A stretch of 64,000 bases of DNA from Centrapalus pauciflorus (Eukaryota; Streptophyta; Magnoliopsida; Asterales; Asteraceae). The first letter of the stretch is position 1. Every line of letters begins with the position of its first letter. The notes under the pieces were generated by a model. That model saw only the letters and a program-made list of their open reading frames with translations, was not told the origin of the DNA and searched no databases. The position numbers were made by a program, and so were the translations under genes. This document shows, in pieces, positions 36,640-46,800 of this stretch. Location of the stretch: the NCBI GenBank assembly GCA_020465985.1, contig JAANYP010007201.1, positions 434,001 through 498,000 on the forward strand, given 5' to 3'.

Positions 36640-38482
36640 ATGAATAACAAAAGCTTTTGGTATTCTTCCATCTTCATAGCTCTTTTCATCATCTTTTGTA
36701 TACCTTTTGTTGCATCTCAAGAAGTTGGTAAGTCCTTATTAATTAAACTATAACGTAGGGTTTAATATTTTTCATTGTTTAATTCATGTAAATATATATA
36801 TTGTTCTTGAAAATTTAATTCGAATTAATGAATGTGTTCATGCAGAGGATGAACATGAATTCTCGTACGATATAGATAGTCCAAACGGGCCGAATCATTG
36901 GGGAGAGATTCATCCCGAGTGGAGCATGTGTAACCAAGGTGACTTGCAGTCTCCGATTGATCTCACACATAAAAGGGTTCAAACCACTTCGAATCTTGGA
37001 AGACTTGATAGAGATTACAAACCTGCAAACTCGACTATTGTCAACCGAGGCCACGATATGATGGTATGTATAATCAACCAATGATCCACGTACCATCTTT
37101 AACTATTTTAAAAGAAATTAATATATTTTGCACTTCAAATAATTTAGTTAATTTATTATCCTAAGTTTCTAATAATTAATAGTTATTATAATATAATAGT
37201 TGAGATGGATCGGGGGAGCAGGACATATTCATATAAACGGAACCGAGTATCAGCTTAACCAGCTTCATTGGCACACCCCTACTGAACACACAATCAATGG
37301 CCGAAGGTACGTAACATACTTTGTTATATACTATGATCTTCTAACAAAATTATAATAAATTTCAGTTTAATCAAATTCAAAACAAGGTTTCTAATTTTTT
37401 TTTTTTCTAAAAAAACCCTTCAATTCGCAACTACGTATACAGATTCAATATGGAGCTACACTTGGTTCATCGAAGTACCGATGGAAAAATTGCAGTGGTT
37501 GGGATCATGTACAAAATTGGTCGTCCCGATTCTCTTCTATCAATGGTATGTTAAAAGTTTAATTAGCATTTTACAAGATAATCTTAAATTCTTTATATAC
37601 ATGTGTGTTTATAGATCGATTTAGGTTCAACTGAGTATCACCTATTACGCAACGCATCAGAATATACCACTATTAAAGATAATTTTTTTGAATTTTTTTT
37701 CATAAACATGTTATAATTAACATTACAAAGATGATATATAAATTTCACACACATTCACACGTTCCATGTACATGAAATCATGCATCACATAAATGTATAT
37801 ACACATACATACAAATTTATGTAATTAAGTGTACGTTCATAGAAGATTTGAATATATGTAATTTTACATATTTTTATAATGTTAATTAAAACATGTTTAT
37901 GAAAAAAATTAAAATTTTATTAAAGATATTGCATATATGTATATGTATGTATGTATTTAATTATGTATTTGAATATATATGATTGTATACAGATGGAACC
38001 ATATTTGAAAGCATTGGCATCAACAAGAGATGTCGAAGCAGATGTGGGAATAATCGACCCACGAGAAATAAAAATAGGGAGTCGAAAATATTATCGATAT
38101 ATAGGCTCGCTTACTACTCCCCCATGCGACCAAGATGTTATCTGGACCATTGTTAGAAAGGTAGATTTATATTGTTGTTTATATATATAAAATTTTGAAT
38201 TTTGTAGCGTTAAATAAATAATTATGATCATTTGCTTTCAAATTTGTTAGGTGAGAACAGTTTCAAGAGCACAACTGCGTGCAGTCCGCGAAGCTGTTCA
38301 TGATGTAAGTGTTTACGTAATATTTATTCTATGCAATGTACTTTTATATAAATTAAATATGGAATATATGTTAATTTTTGTCGACGGTATGACAGGATGC
38401 AAATGCTAATGCAAGGCCGATTCAGCCTTTAAATAATCGGTGGTTGAAGCTTTATAGACCGGACGACCAACGAAACAAATAA
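36640..38482 (+). CDS. Alpha-carbonic anhydrase, secreted
   Basis: Seven exons (36640-36727, 36846-37063, 37200-37306, 37443-37545, 37993-38160, 38251-38304, 38396-38482) splice in phase with GT..AG borders into 274 residues plus TAA. Residues 1-26 form a signal peptide (hydrophobic SSIFIALFIIFCIPFVA). The eukaryotic alpha-CA fold follows: PNGPNHWGEI (42-51), QSPID (64-68), and zinc ligands His125 and His127 (LHWHTPTEH) and His144 (ELHLVH). The proton-shuttle histidine equivalent is His99 in NRGHDMM, the substrate-pocket segment is SLTTPPC (211-217), and Cys58-Cys217 is the likely disulphide. It should hydrate CO2 to bicarbonate in the secretory path, apoplast or plastid, as known for plant alpha-CAs. 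All catalytic residues are intact. Intron 4 carries a MITE. Confidence 0.95.
37624..37932. mobile_element. MITE of the microsatellite-associated family inside carbonic anhydrase intron 4
   Basis: The left end reads ggttcaactgagtatcacct and then acgcaacgcatcagaatata, matching the right-hand terminus of the 6009-6381 element. The interior (tttttttcataaacatgtta ... catgtttatgaaaaaaatta) is shared. The other terminus is lost at about 37932 and runs into a short TA/TGTA repeat. It lies well clear of the intron borders at 37546 and 37992. Confidence 0.7.
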
Positions 38483-39065
38483 GCAATTTCCGGTTTTGAC
38501 CAAATTTAATTATTTCATTTGTACTACTACTAGTGCAACTTCCTATATGATTTAATTTATTGAATATGATTCCGTACTTTATGTAAAAATAAAAAAGATG
38601 TAATTCTTATGTATTTGAAATACATATGTAATCTTTATGAGAGATAATAAATAATAATTGGTTTGAATTAATTTGTATTTTCATTTCAATAAGATGTTCT
38701 GAAAACACATATGCAGACCCTTCAAATTGATTAATATCTAAAAATTTTGAGGAATGTGTTAACGTTGTACGTTATTCCCATATGAAAGGCTATTATTATT
38801 TGTATACATCATGTTGTTAATTATCGTTTAACGTCGTTGTTTCTCTTGTCGTGTTATCTGAGATAACGTTTATTCCATTAAAGATGTTTTGGTTTTGTTT
38901 TTCGTTTTCATCTTGTTTTGTTTGGATTGTATACCAAGAATACGTTGCTATAAGTTCACGATTTTGGGTCTGCATCTTGCAGATATGGTTTTTTTTTATA
39001 AATAATTTGGGACTAATAATATGTTGGCTTTTAAGAAGAAATTTAATATCAACACCAGATCATGA
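38483..39065. other. 3' flank of the carbonic anhydrase gene and spacer
   Basis: The 3' untranslated region probably ends near 38650 (ataataaataataattgg). The rest is non-coding. The plus ORF at 38851-39075 is Phe/Trp-rich without a domain. Confidence 0.4.
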
Positions 39066-39392
39066 TATTATTTAGGGTTTATTATGAAAAAAACCAACAT
39101 GTTTTCACGTTTTCTTTTTACGTTTTCGTCCCTCAATTTTATTTTTTTTCCATAAAAAGCCTTAAATTATTCTTTTCTTTTTGGTTTAGTGAAATCTGGA
39201 CATTAGACCCCGGTTATAATTTGTGAACTGGGTTTTAAGAAACTGAAAAACCGGGTTCTAATGTCCAAATTCCACTGAACCAAAAGAAAAAGAATAACTT
39301 GAGGGCTTTTATGAAAAAAATAACATGAAAGGACGAAAACACAAAAAACATGAAAACATGTTGGTTTTTTTCATAATAAACCCTATTATTTA
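39066..39392. mobile_element. Foldback MITE with 9-bp target duplication (309 bp)
   Basis: The element is 39075-39383, starting GGGTTTATTATGAAAAAAAC and ending with the near-exact complement. It is flanked by TATTATTTA on both sides (39066-39074, 39384-39392). The long terminal inverted repeats and 9-bp duplication suggest a MULE-type non-autonomous element. Its centre (aaaccgggttctaatg) resembles the centre of the 7268 and 24283 elements, but the termini differ. Confidence 0.85.
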
Positions 39393-40044
39393 TTTATGTA
39401 TATAGGATGGTGAATACCAATCTATGGCTCTATGCCTAAAGGCTGTTAGCCGTCCCTTTCTCATGAGGTTTCCCTTTTTCCGGAATTAGCACATTCGACA
39501 GGTGAAGATACAAACGCAATAATAACATTACTAAATGAAACTACATACAGTATAATAGAAACGACAAGTCCCCATGATGGTAGCTTGGTGTGGCAGAGGA
39601 CATGAAATTTATAATAGGAGGTTCAGGGTCCAAATCTGCAAATGTCCTTTAATTAACCATTGGTTACGCGATTTACCTTATTCATGTTGGTCGTGGGACC
39701 TGTCGTTGGAGGCCTCCAGACGGTGGGTTACACTTTATATATATTGTAACGACGAATCACATTGATTTAAGTATATATACACTTTTTTAATCAAATGATG
39801 AATACATTGTTCTGGAAGCTAGACAAAATTCAGTTTGAAAGTAAATTACGATTTACGATTGTTAAGTTTCATAAATATTGCATTGCTACAAGATTTAATT
39901 CTCTGTTTATAATAAGTGAAAATAAAAGTTACACTAAATTATTTTATTATGTTAAATGATATATTTTTTGTCGGTGTAATTAATTAATTTAGGGTGTTTG
40001 TCTTATACGTTTAAAAGAAAATGAATAAGTTTAGGCTATTAAAA
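39393..40044. other. Spacer with a possible SINE remnant
   Basis: At about 39575-39765 the phrases tggtagcttggtgtggcag and aggttcagggtccaaatct are spaced like the A and B boxes of a tRNA-derived SINE, but no tail or duplication is visible. No gene was seen; the plus ORF at 39574-39765 overlaps this segment. Confidence 0.3.
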
Positions 40045-40048
40045 ATAT

Positions 40049-40357
40049 GAATACTATTAAAAAATTAACAATTTTGTCACGTGTCGTCGTATACTTATTG
40101 CCATGTGGCAATCACCTCCTACTGTCATTTAGAAATTATTATTTCTAAATCTATAATTAATCTATATCAAAATTAATTTAAATGATATCTAATCAAATCT
40201 AAATCTTATCTAATATGAAACTCAAATTTAAATTTGAATTTTATTAAATTTATTATGTTGTATAAGTAAATACTATAAATGTAATAAAATATTTTTAATG
40301 TTTGTCCTGCAAATCAATAATATTTTTTTTTTAAATTTAAACCCATATATAGACTAG
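40049..40357 (+). mobile_element. Decayed non-autonomous Helitron
   Basis: The 5' part (gaatactattaaaaaattaa followed by gtcacgtgtcgtcg) parallels the start of the Helitron at 35416. The 3' end reads acccatatatagactagt with CTAG at 40354-40357 followed by T, but the hairpin is degraded. Borders are approximate. Confidence 0.45.
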
Positions 40358-40744
40358 TATGGATAAATCATTAAACTCGTATGAGCTAATATGAGTCCAA
40401 ACTTGACAAATAGTTGGGCTGAAAGACAATAGGGTGTTTAGGTTCGAATGAATATTAAGGTTGCATATAATAAATTTTAACCGCAAGTTGTTGATTGTTG
40501 TTAAGATTCAATTTCCTATTAAGGTTTCTATTATTAGCCTTGATACTAGTTGTGATTTTAACCTTAATAAGAGTTATGCTATTATGATTCGCTTGGTAAT
40601 TTTTTATATATAGTTAATTCCTTTAAAGTTGATTGTGGCTTTCCTTCCAAAACAATAAGTCCTTGTGTATAAACAAGTGAACATACCTGGTTTTTTGGTA
40701 TTTTAATTAGGAATTCAAACAAACATAACGTATATTCATTATTT

Positions 40745-40921
40745 TAATTTGTTGTCCTTTGGTAAAAACAAGAGGTGTGATATGTAAGTGAGATGTCACG
40801 GGTTTGACTCCCTTTAGAGACAAGTTGAAATTTAGGTGGTGAAAGTAAGTTATGAAGTCCCTACTTGGGGCAAATGAATAGTTTAGGAGTAGAAGCATGT
40901 TAGTTTGCCGTCTAAAAAAAA
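40745..40921 (+). mobile_element. tRNA-derived SINE, plus orientation, second copy
   Basis: It contains a B-box-like gggtttgactccc and the same body as 32584-32747 (gacaagttgaaatttaggtg ... gtttaggagtagaagc ... agtttgccgtctaaaaaaaa), ending in an A tail. No target duplication was found. The minus-strand ORF over it is not a gene. Confidence 0.7.
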
Positions 40922-41390
40922 CTTAAAATAGGTTGAAATATTATTGACCGAAATAGTATTTTTACACTGTCTTAATTTCTTATCTAGCTCTATATTGATT
41001 ATATTCATATATATGATCAAGACCAGTGGTATTTTGAGGATAAAATTCTCATGGAAAAATATCAATTCTAATGGACGTGCTAAAGTACAAATTGATTTTA
41101 TAAGAATTGAAGAAATTATATGTATTTAAAATAAAATAAAGTTCCCAAAAATTATTAAAATCCTATAAACCCATCATACATAACTACACATATATCAATA
41201 AGAATATTTAAATTTTACACACACAAATTTTCGTTACATAATAAAAATTATGTTTTCTACACAGAACATGAAAAGCAAACGAAACCGGCCTATATTTATG
41301 GGTATGATAAGATTTTTCATAACATTTTTCAATCACATTGATATTTTATATTTATATCCATCATTATACACATACTTTTGTACCTTGAAA

Positions 41391-43262
41391 TCATAGTATT
41401 CTAGCAAGGACTTTAAGGATATCCTCCAAAGATGGCCTATGTAACGGTTCACCCTCCACACACGATTTAGCCAACACCCCTAAACACAATGCCTCCGCCA
41501 AAGGGTAATCCTCCTTCAAACAAGGGTCCATAAAACCCCTCAGTTCCTCAAAACACCCTCTTTCTCGATCACCACCCTCCCCTCCTAAAAACCCGATCGA
41601 ATCGCGCAACGCTTTCCTCTCCATCTTCACGTTCCCAGATAAAATCTCGATCAAAACGATCCCGTATTCCAATATATCCTCTTTCTCGTTTGCCTTTACC
41701 GCATCTAAGTTATCGTACCTCGACCCGACGCTCCCTGGACTCGTATTTCCTGGCAAAACTGCCAGTTTCGCCCTCCATTTTGACGTCACAAATATGTTTC
41801 CACTATCAAGTCCTGCGTGCTTATACGGAGGAACTATGCAGTAATGCAGGTAGTGCAACCCCATTGCAACATCAAATGCGATTTGAGTTCTTCGTTGCCA
41901 GGTTAAACTCGAAGAACTAGCCAAACATTCCTTTAAACTCCCGAAAGCAGGGTACTCCAACACGAGATATGACCATGAACACTCGTTGTAACATACCCCG
42001 ATCAATTTCACGATGTTGACATGGTTAATTTTCGAATAGAGGTCAATGACATCTTGTATTTCTGAGAATTCGATCTCTTTGATTAGTACTTGAACATCAT
42101 CGAACCACCCTCTGTAAGTATTTTCGCTAACTTTACAATCCTTGCTAAAATCTCTTGTGGCTCGTTTAATTTCCTTGATGGTGAAATTATACAAAGAGTA
42201 TTTTATGCCTGCAAGGAAATCAGGTGACAAACACGAGACCGGTGAGTTTCTCATGACCGGGTCTGGGCTTAACCTTGATCGTGGGGAGCTAACCCGAGGT
42301 GTTGATGATGACGTAAAAGAGCTAATTCTATGAGTTAAAGGAACGACAAAAATATCGCGTTTGCATTTGTTTAACGCTTTTACATATAAACCAGTCACGA
42401 TTAATATCACGAGCACTAGACCAAACCCGATGATCGAAACAGCAATGAACACTTTCTTGAGTTTAGTTGGTTTGACGTTTCCTTCGACTGGTTTTGTAAG
42501 GAGAAATCCAGGAGTTGGCGGTTGAATATTCAGGACATCGAAATTAATCGTGGGTTTTGAACGCGACGGTACCAAAATGGTTGTTTCGGGATAAACGGTT
42601 GTATCGGGATGTAGACCGTTAACTCTCAAGATATCATCTTTAGAAACACCAAACTTTGTACTTACTTCAATTATAGAATCTCCTGAAACCAAAGGATATG
42701 TGACCAAATACTTATAGCGGTTATTTGGACAAGCACATTTGAGGGGAACATTAAGACCAAAACCAACCTTAATAACATCTTCTTGATTCCGGTTTTCCTC
42801 AAGAAGAGTGACCGCTTTCACAAGTCCTTCGAAAACCCCACAAGCAACGTCGGAAAACGTCATGTTTTGATCAGGGACCGTATAATTGATTCTAGCCTGA
42901 AAAAAGCCACCAGAGCAAGAACAACTAACGGGAACAAGTACTTCTCTATCTACAAAGAGAAATTCCGAAGCTAAATCAACGTGGTTTAGTTCGAGCAAGG
43001 TGTCAATTGGCGATCCAAACAACGCAGAAATGGCAGCGATGGTTGCAAACCGATGATTTGCTCGGAAAATCAAGAAAGTTTGGCATGAAACTTTGGTTAA
43101 GGCTGTGTTGGTGCAGGTGTACCTTGTGTCCGCACCCGGACCGGCTGGAGTGTTACCATCTTCGCTACAAGGTGTCCCATCGTAGATTGCTTGGCCGTGG
43201 CTCGAACTCAAGAAAAATAGAAACCAAATCATATAAATCATCGTGTTACGTAATTGCACCAT
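41391..43262 (-). CDS. LysM receptor-like pseudokinase (LYK4/LYK5 type)
   Basis: An intronless minus-strand gene of 623 residues when started at 43262. An upstream in-frame ATG at 43301 would add 13 residues but spoils the signal peptide and overlaps a TATATA, so the inner Met is preferred. Residues 1-23 form a signal peptide. The ectodomain has three LysM-like units (about 55-110, 125-172, 187-232) with the family CxC pairs at 114/116 (CSC) and 176/178 (CAC). A transmembrane helix lies at about 270-296. The kinase-like domain (about 360-623) keeps a Lys (VLIKEIE, 395) but lacks a glycine loop, the HRD motif (YKHAGLD instead) and DFG (LAVLPGN instead). LYK4/LYK5 proteins bind chitin oligomers at the plasma membrane and signal through CERK1. 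The same role is likely but inferred. Confidence 0.93.
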   Translation of the reverse strand: MVQLRNTMIYMIWFLFFLSSSHGQAIYDGTPCSEDGNTPAGPGADTRYTCTNTALTKVSCQTFLIFRANHRFATIAAISALFGSPIDTLLELNHVDLASEFLFVDREVLVPVSCSCSGGFFQARINYTVPDQNMTFSDVACGVFEGLVKAVTLLEENRNQEDVIKVGFGLNVPLKCACPNNRYKYLVTYPLVSGDSIIEVSTKFGVSKDDILRVNGLHPDTTVYPETTILVPSRSKPTINFDVLNIQPPTPGFLLTKPVEGNVKPTKLKKVFIAVSIIGFGLVLVILIVTGLYVKALNKCKRDIFVVPLTHRISSFTSSSTPRVSSPRSRLSPDPVMRNSPVSCLSPDFLAGIKYSLYNFTIKEIKRATRDFSKDCKVSENTYRGWFDDVQVLIKEIEFSEIQDVIDLYSKINHVNIVKLIGVCYNECSWSYLVLEYPAFGSLKECLASSSSLTWQRRTQIAFDVAMGLHYLHYCIVPPYKHAGLDSGNIFVTSKWRAKLAVLPGNTSPGSVGSRYDNLDAVKANEKEDILEYGIVLIEILSGNVKMERKALRDSIGFLGGEGGDRERGCFEELRGFMDPCLKEDYPLAEALCLGVLAKSCVEGEPLHRPSLEDILKVLARIL

Positions 43263-43802
43263 TTCATTTTCTTCGTAACGAAAACCTATAATTAAACACA
43301 TATATAGATTAGCTGAAATCTGGAGATATAAAACAAGTGATGAATGATCTAATGGATGATTGATAATAAAATGTTGTTTGGAATTTAAAAGGTTAAATAT
43401 TTAATTAACATGAAGGTAAACATCAAGAGCCGGCTAATGAACTAATCTCCAAAGAAATTACGATTGTTCTATAAATACTATATGTTTGTATTTTCTTGAT
43501 GAGAATATTTTTTTTTTTAATAATTAATAGTAGGCTAAAACAGTACAACTTGTGTAAGAAACATTTAAACGGTATTTTTTTTAAAAAAAAATCTACATAA
43601 CTACTATTGATTGTGTGTGTGTGTGTATATATGTCCGAAACCTAATAGTTGAATCCACTTGAACTATCCGAAAGAGATAGAATTTTTTTTACAATCCAAT
43701 TTTTTTTTAATTGAATTTGAGTATAAAAATAACTCCCAAAGCATAAAATTAACAATATGAGTTTGGATTTAAAAAGTTTGATTTGAATTGTTACAGGTTT
43801 TT
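43263..43802. promoter_or_regulatory. Upstream region of the LysM receptor gene
   Basis: A TATATA at 43301-43306 lies about 40 bp upstream of the preferred ATG on the minus strand. A short TG/TA repeat is at about 43610-43632. Only about 540 bp separate the start codon from the tandem array. Confidence 0.4.
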
Positions 43803-46800
43803 TGTGTTTACTTAATAACAATTCCTTTAAAAAAAATTTCATTTTTTAACAACCATTTTTCATACTCTCTATCTCTCTTAATTTTCTATTACCTACCTAT
43901 ATTACTTTAAGGGTGCGTTTGGTGCAAAGAAATGAAGACAGAGAAATGGAATTAAAAATAAATCTCCTGTTTGTTTAAGTTTGAGAATCAATAAATGAGA
44001 AACTGAGCAATTCTTTTTCTCTACTTTTATTGTGTGTTTACAAAGAAATGGAAACAGAGAAATGAAATTGGAATGAATTTCCTTGTTTGTTTGGGTTTGA
44101 TAATCATAAAATGAGAAATAAACTAATTAATCCCCCCCCCCCCCCCCACCCGCCTTTTTTTTTTCTCTCCCACATGCAAAAGAACAGGGGGAATTAAATA
44201 TTTTAACTCCCTAAAGAATTGATAAAAAAGAATTACAATATGACTTTGGAATTAAAGAGTTTGATTTGAATTGTTAATTACAAGTTTTTGTGTTGGATCT
44301 CATATGTAAATGTTGATATTTTGTTAGATTGTTTTAAAATCATTTAATCTCTCAAATCAAACTTGTGCTTCAAGTGAGCTTAACCTCCAGAGAAATGAAA
44401 TTAAAAATAAATCTCTTGTTTGTTTAAGTTTGAGAATCAATAAATGAGAAACTGAACAATTCTTTTTCTCTACTTTTATGGTGTGTTTCGTACAGAGAAA
44501 TAGAAACAGAGAAATGAAATTGGAATTAATTTCCTTGTTTGTTTGGGTTTGATAGTCACAAAACGAGAAATAAACTAATTATTCCCCCCTCCTTTTTTTT
44601 TCTCCCACATGCAAAAGAACAGGGGGAATTAAATATTTTAACTCCCTAAAGAATTGATAAAAAAGAATTACAATATAACTTTGGATTTAAATAGTTTGAT
44701 TTGAATTGTTAATTACAAGGTTTTTTGTGTTGGATCTCATATGTAAATGTTGATATTTTGTTGGATTGTTTTAAAACCATTTAATCTCTCAAATCAAACG
44801 TGTGCTTCAAGTGAGCTTAGCCTACGTCAATAAGATTCGTCAAGTAATCAAATTAAGTTTATGTTTCACGCAAAATCACCAACTATTAACCTAATAGTTG
44901 AATTATCATTTTTAAGAATCGGTTTCTCCCTTTTATTAAACCTTTTAATTTCTTTAGTATTACAATATGCTTCCTTTTCAACTATTAATAATAATATTGA
45001 CCAAAATGATATTGTTAACATTAAAACTCTCATTATTTAGACTTGTACTTCAAAAGATTTCTATTTTTATTTCATGTGTCATTCAATGATTTTAACTGTA
45101 GTATGTCAAATAAGTGTCAACCGGTGATATGTATAATGTATCTACACTTTTCCAACAATAACATGTTGCTTCTAAATGTTGTATGGACTTTTCTATGAAA
45201 GAGCTATTTAATTACATTTTTATTAATAATTAAACATACACACTTAGGGTCTATTTAGTGAAAACTACCTGGACTAGTCTTTGTCAAAAGACGTGTTTTA
45301 TAAAATAACTAAAAATAAAGCTAAAACTTATATAAAAACACATATAAATAAAATAAACAAATTAAAATCATAATTAATTAATTAATGTTATTATAAAATT
45401 TTATTTTTTATAAACTCGAACCAAGGATACTTGAAGTAGCTTATGATTTAAGAATATGAAACACAACTTATTGATAAAAATGTTGAACTTTTTGAAATCC
45501 ATAATGTTAATAGTACGTTTAGTTACTGGAATTTTTTAAAAATTTCACCTCACTTTAAAAAAATACATGAAAATTTGTTTACTTAATAACTATTCATTAA
45601 AAAAAATTCATTTTTTAACAACCACTTTTCATACTCTCTCTCTCTTTTACTTTTCTATTACCTACCTATATTACTTTAAGTGTGCGTTGGTGCAAAGAAA
45701 TGAAGACAGAGAAATGAAATTGAAAATAAATCTCTTGTTTGTTTAAGTTTGAGAATCAATAAATGAGAAACTGAGCAATTCTTTTTCTCTACTTTTATGG
45801 TGTGTTTCGTACAGAGAAATGAAATTGGAATGAAATTCCTTGTTTGTTTGGGTTTGATAATCATAAAATGAGAAATAAACTAATCATCCCCCCCCCCCCC
45901 TCCTCTTTTTTCTCTCCCACATGCAAATAAACAGGGGGAATTTAATATTTTAACTCCCTAAAGAATTGATAAAAAAGAATTACAATATGACTTTGGAATT
46001 AAAGAGTTTGATTTGAATTGTTAATTACAAGTTTTTTGTGTTGGATCTCATATGTAAATGTTGATATTTTGTTAGATTGTTTTAAAACCATTTAATCTCT
46101 CAAATCAAACTTGTGCTTCAAGTGAGCTTAGCCTCCAGAGAAATGAAATTAAAAATAAATCTCTTGTTTGTTTAAGTTTGAGAATCAATAAATGAGAAAC
46201 TGAACAATTCTTTTTCTCTACTTTTATGGTGTGTTTCGTACAGAGAAATAGAAACAGAGAAGTGAAATTGGAATGAATTTCCTTGTTTGTTTGGGTTTGA
46301 TAGTCACAAAAGGAGAAATAAACTAATTATTCCCCCCTCCTTTTTTTTTCTCCCACATGCAAAAGAACAGGAGGAATTAAATATTTTAACGCTCTAAAGA
46401 ATAGATAAAAAAGAATTACAATATAACTTTGGATTTAAATAGTTTGATTTGAATTGTTAATTACAAGTTTTTTGTGTTGGATCTCATATGTAAATGCTGA
46501 TATTTTGTTAGATTGTTTTAAAACCATTTAATCTCTCAAATCAAACTTGTGCTTCAAGTGAGGTTAGCCTACGTCAATAAGATTCGTCATGTAATCAAAT
46601 TAAGTTTATGTTTCATGCAAAATCGCCAACTATTAACCTAATAGTTGAATTATCATTTTTAAGAATCGGTTTCTCCCTTTTATTAAACCTTTTAATTTCT
46701 TTAGTATTACAATATGCTTCCTTTTCAATTATTAATAATAATATTGACCAAAATGATATTGTTAACATTAAAGCTCTCATTATTTAGACTTGTACTTCAA

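Noticed and set aside
43263..43301. Upstream ATG at 43301 as the LysM receptor start
   Set aside because: It would place 13 charged residues ahead of the signal peptide and overlaps a TATATA, so the inner Met at 43262 is preferred.
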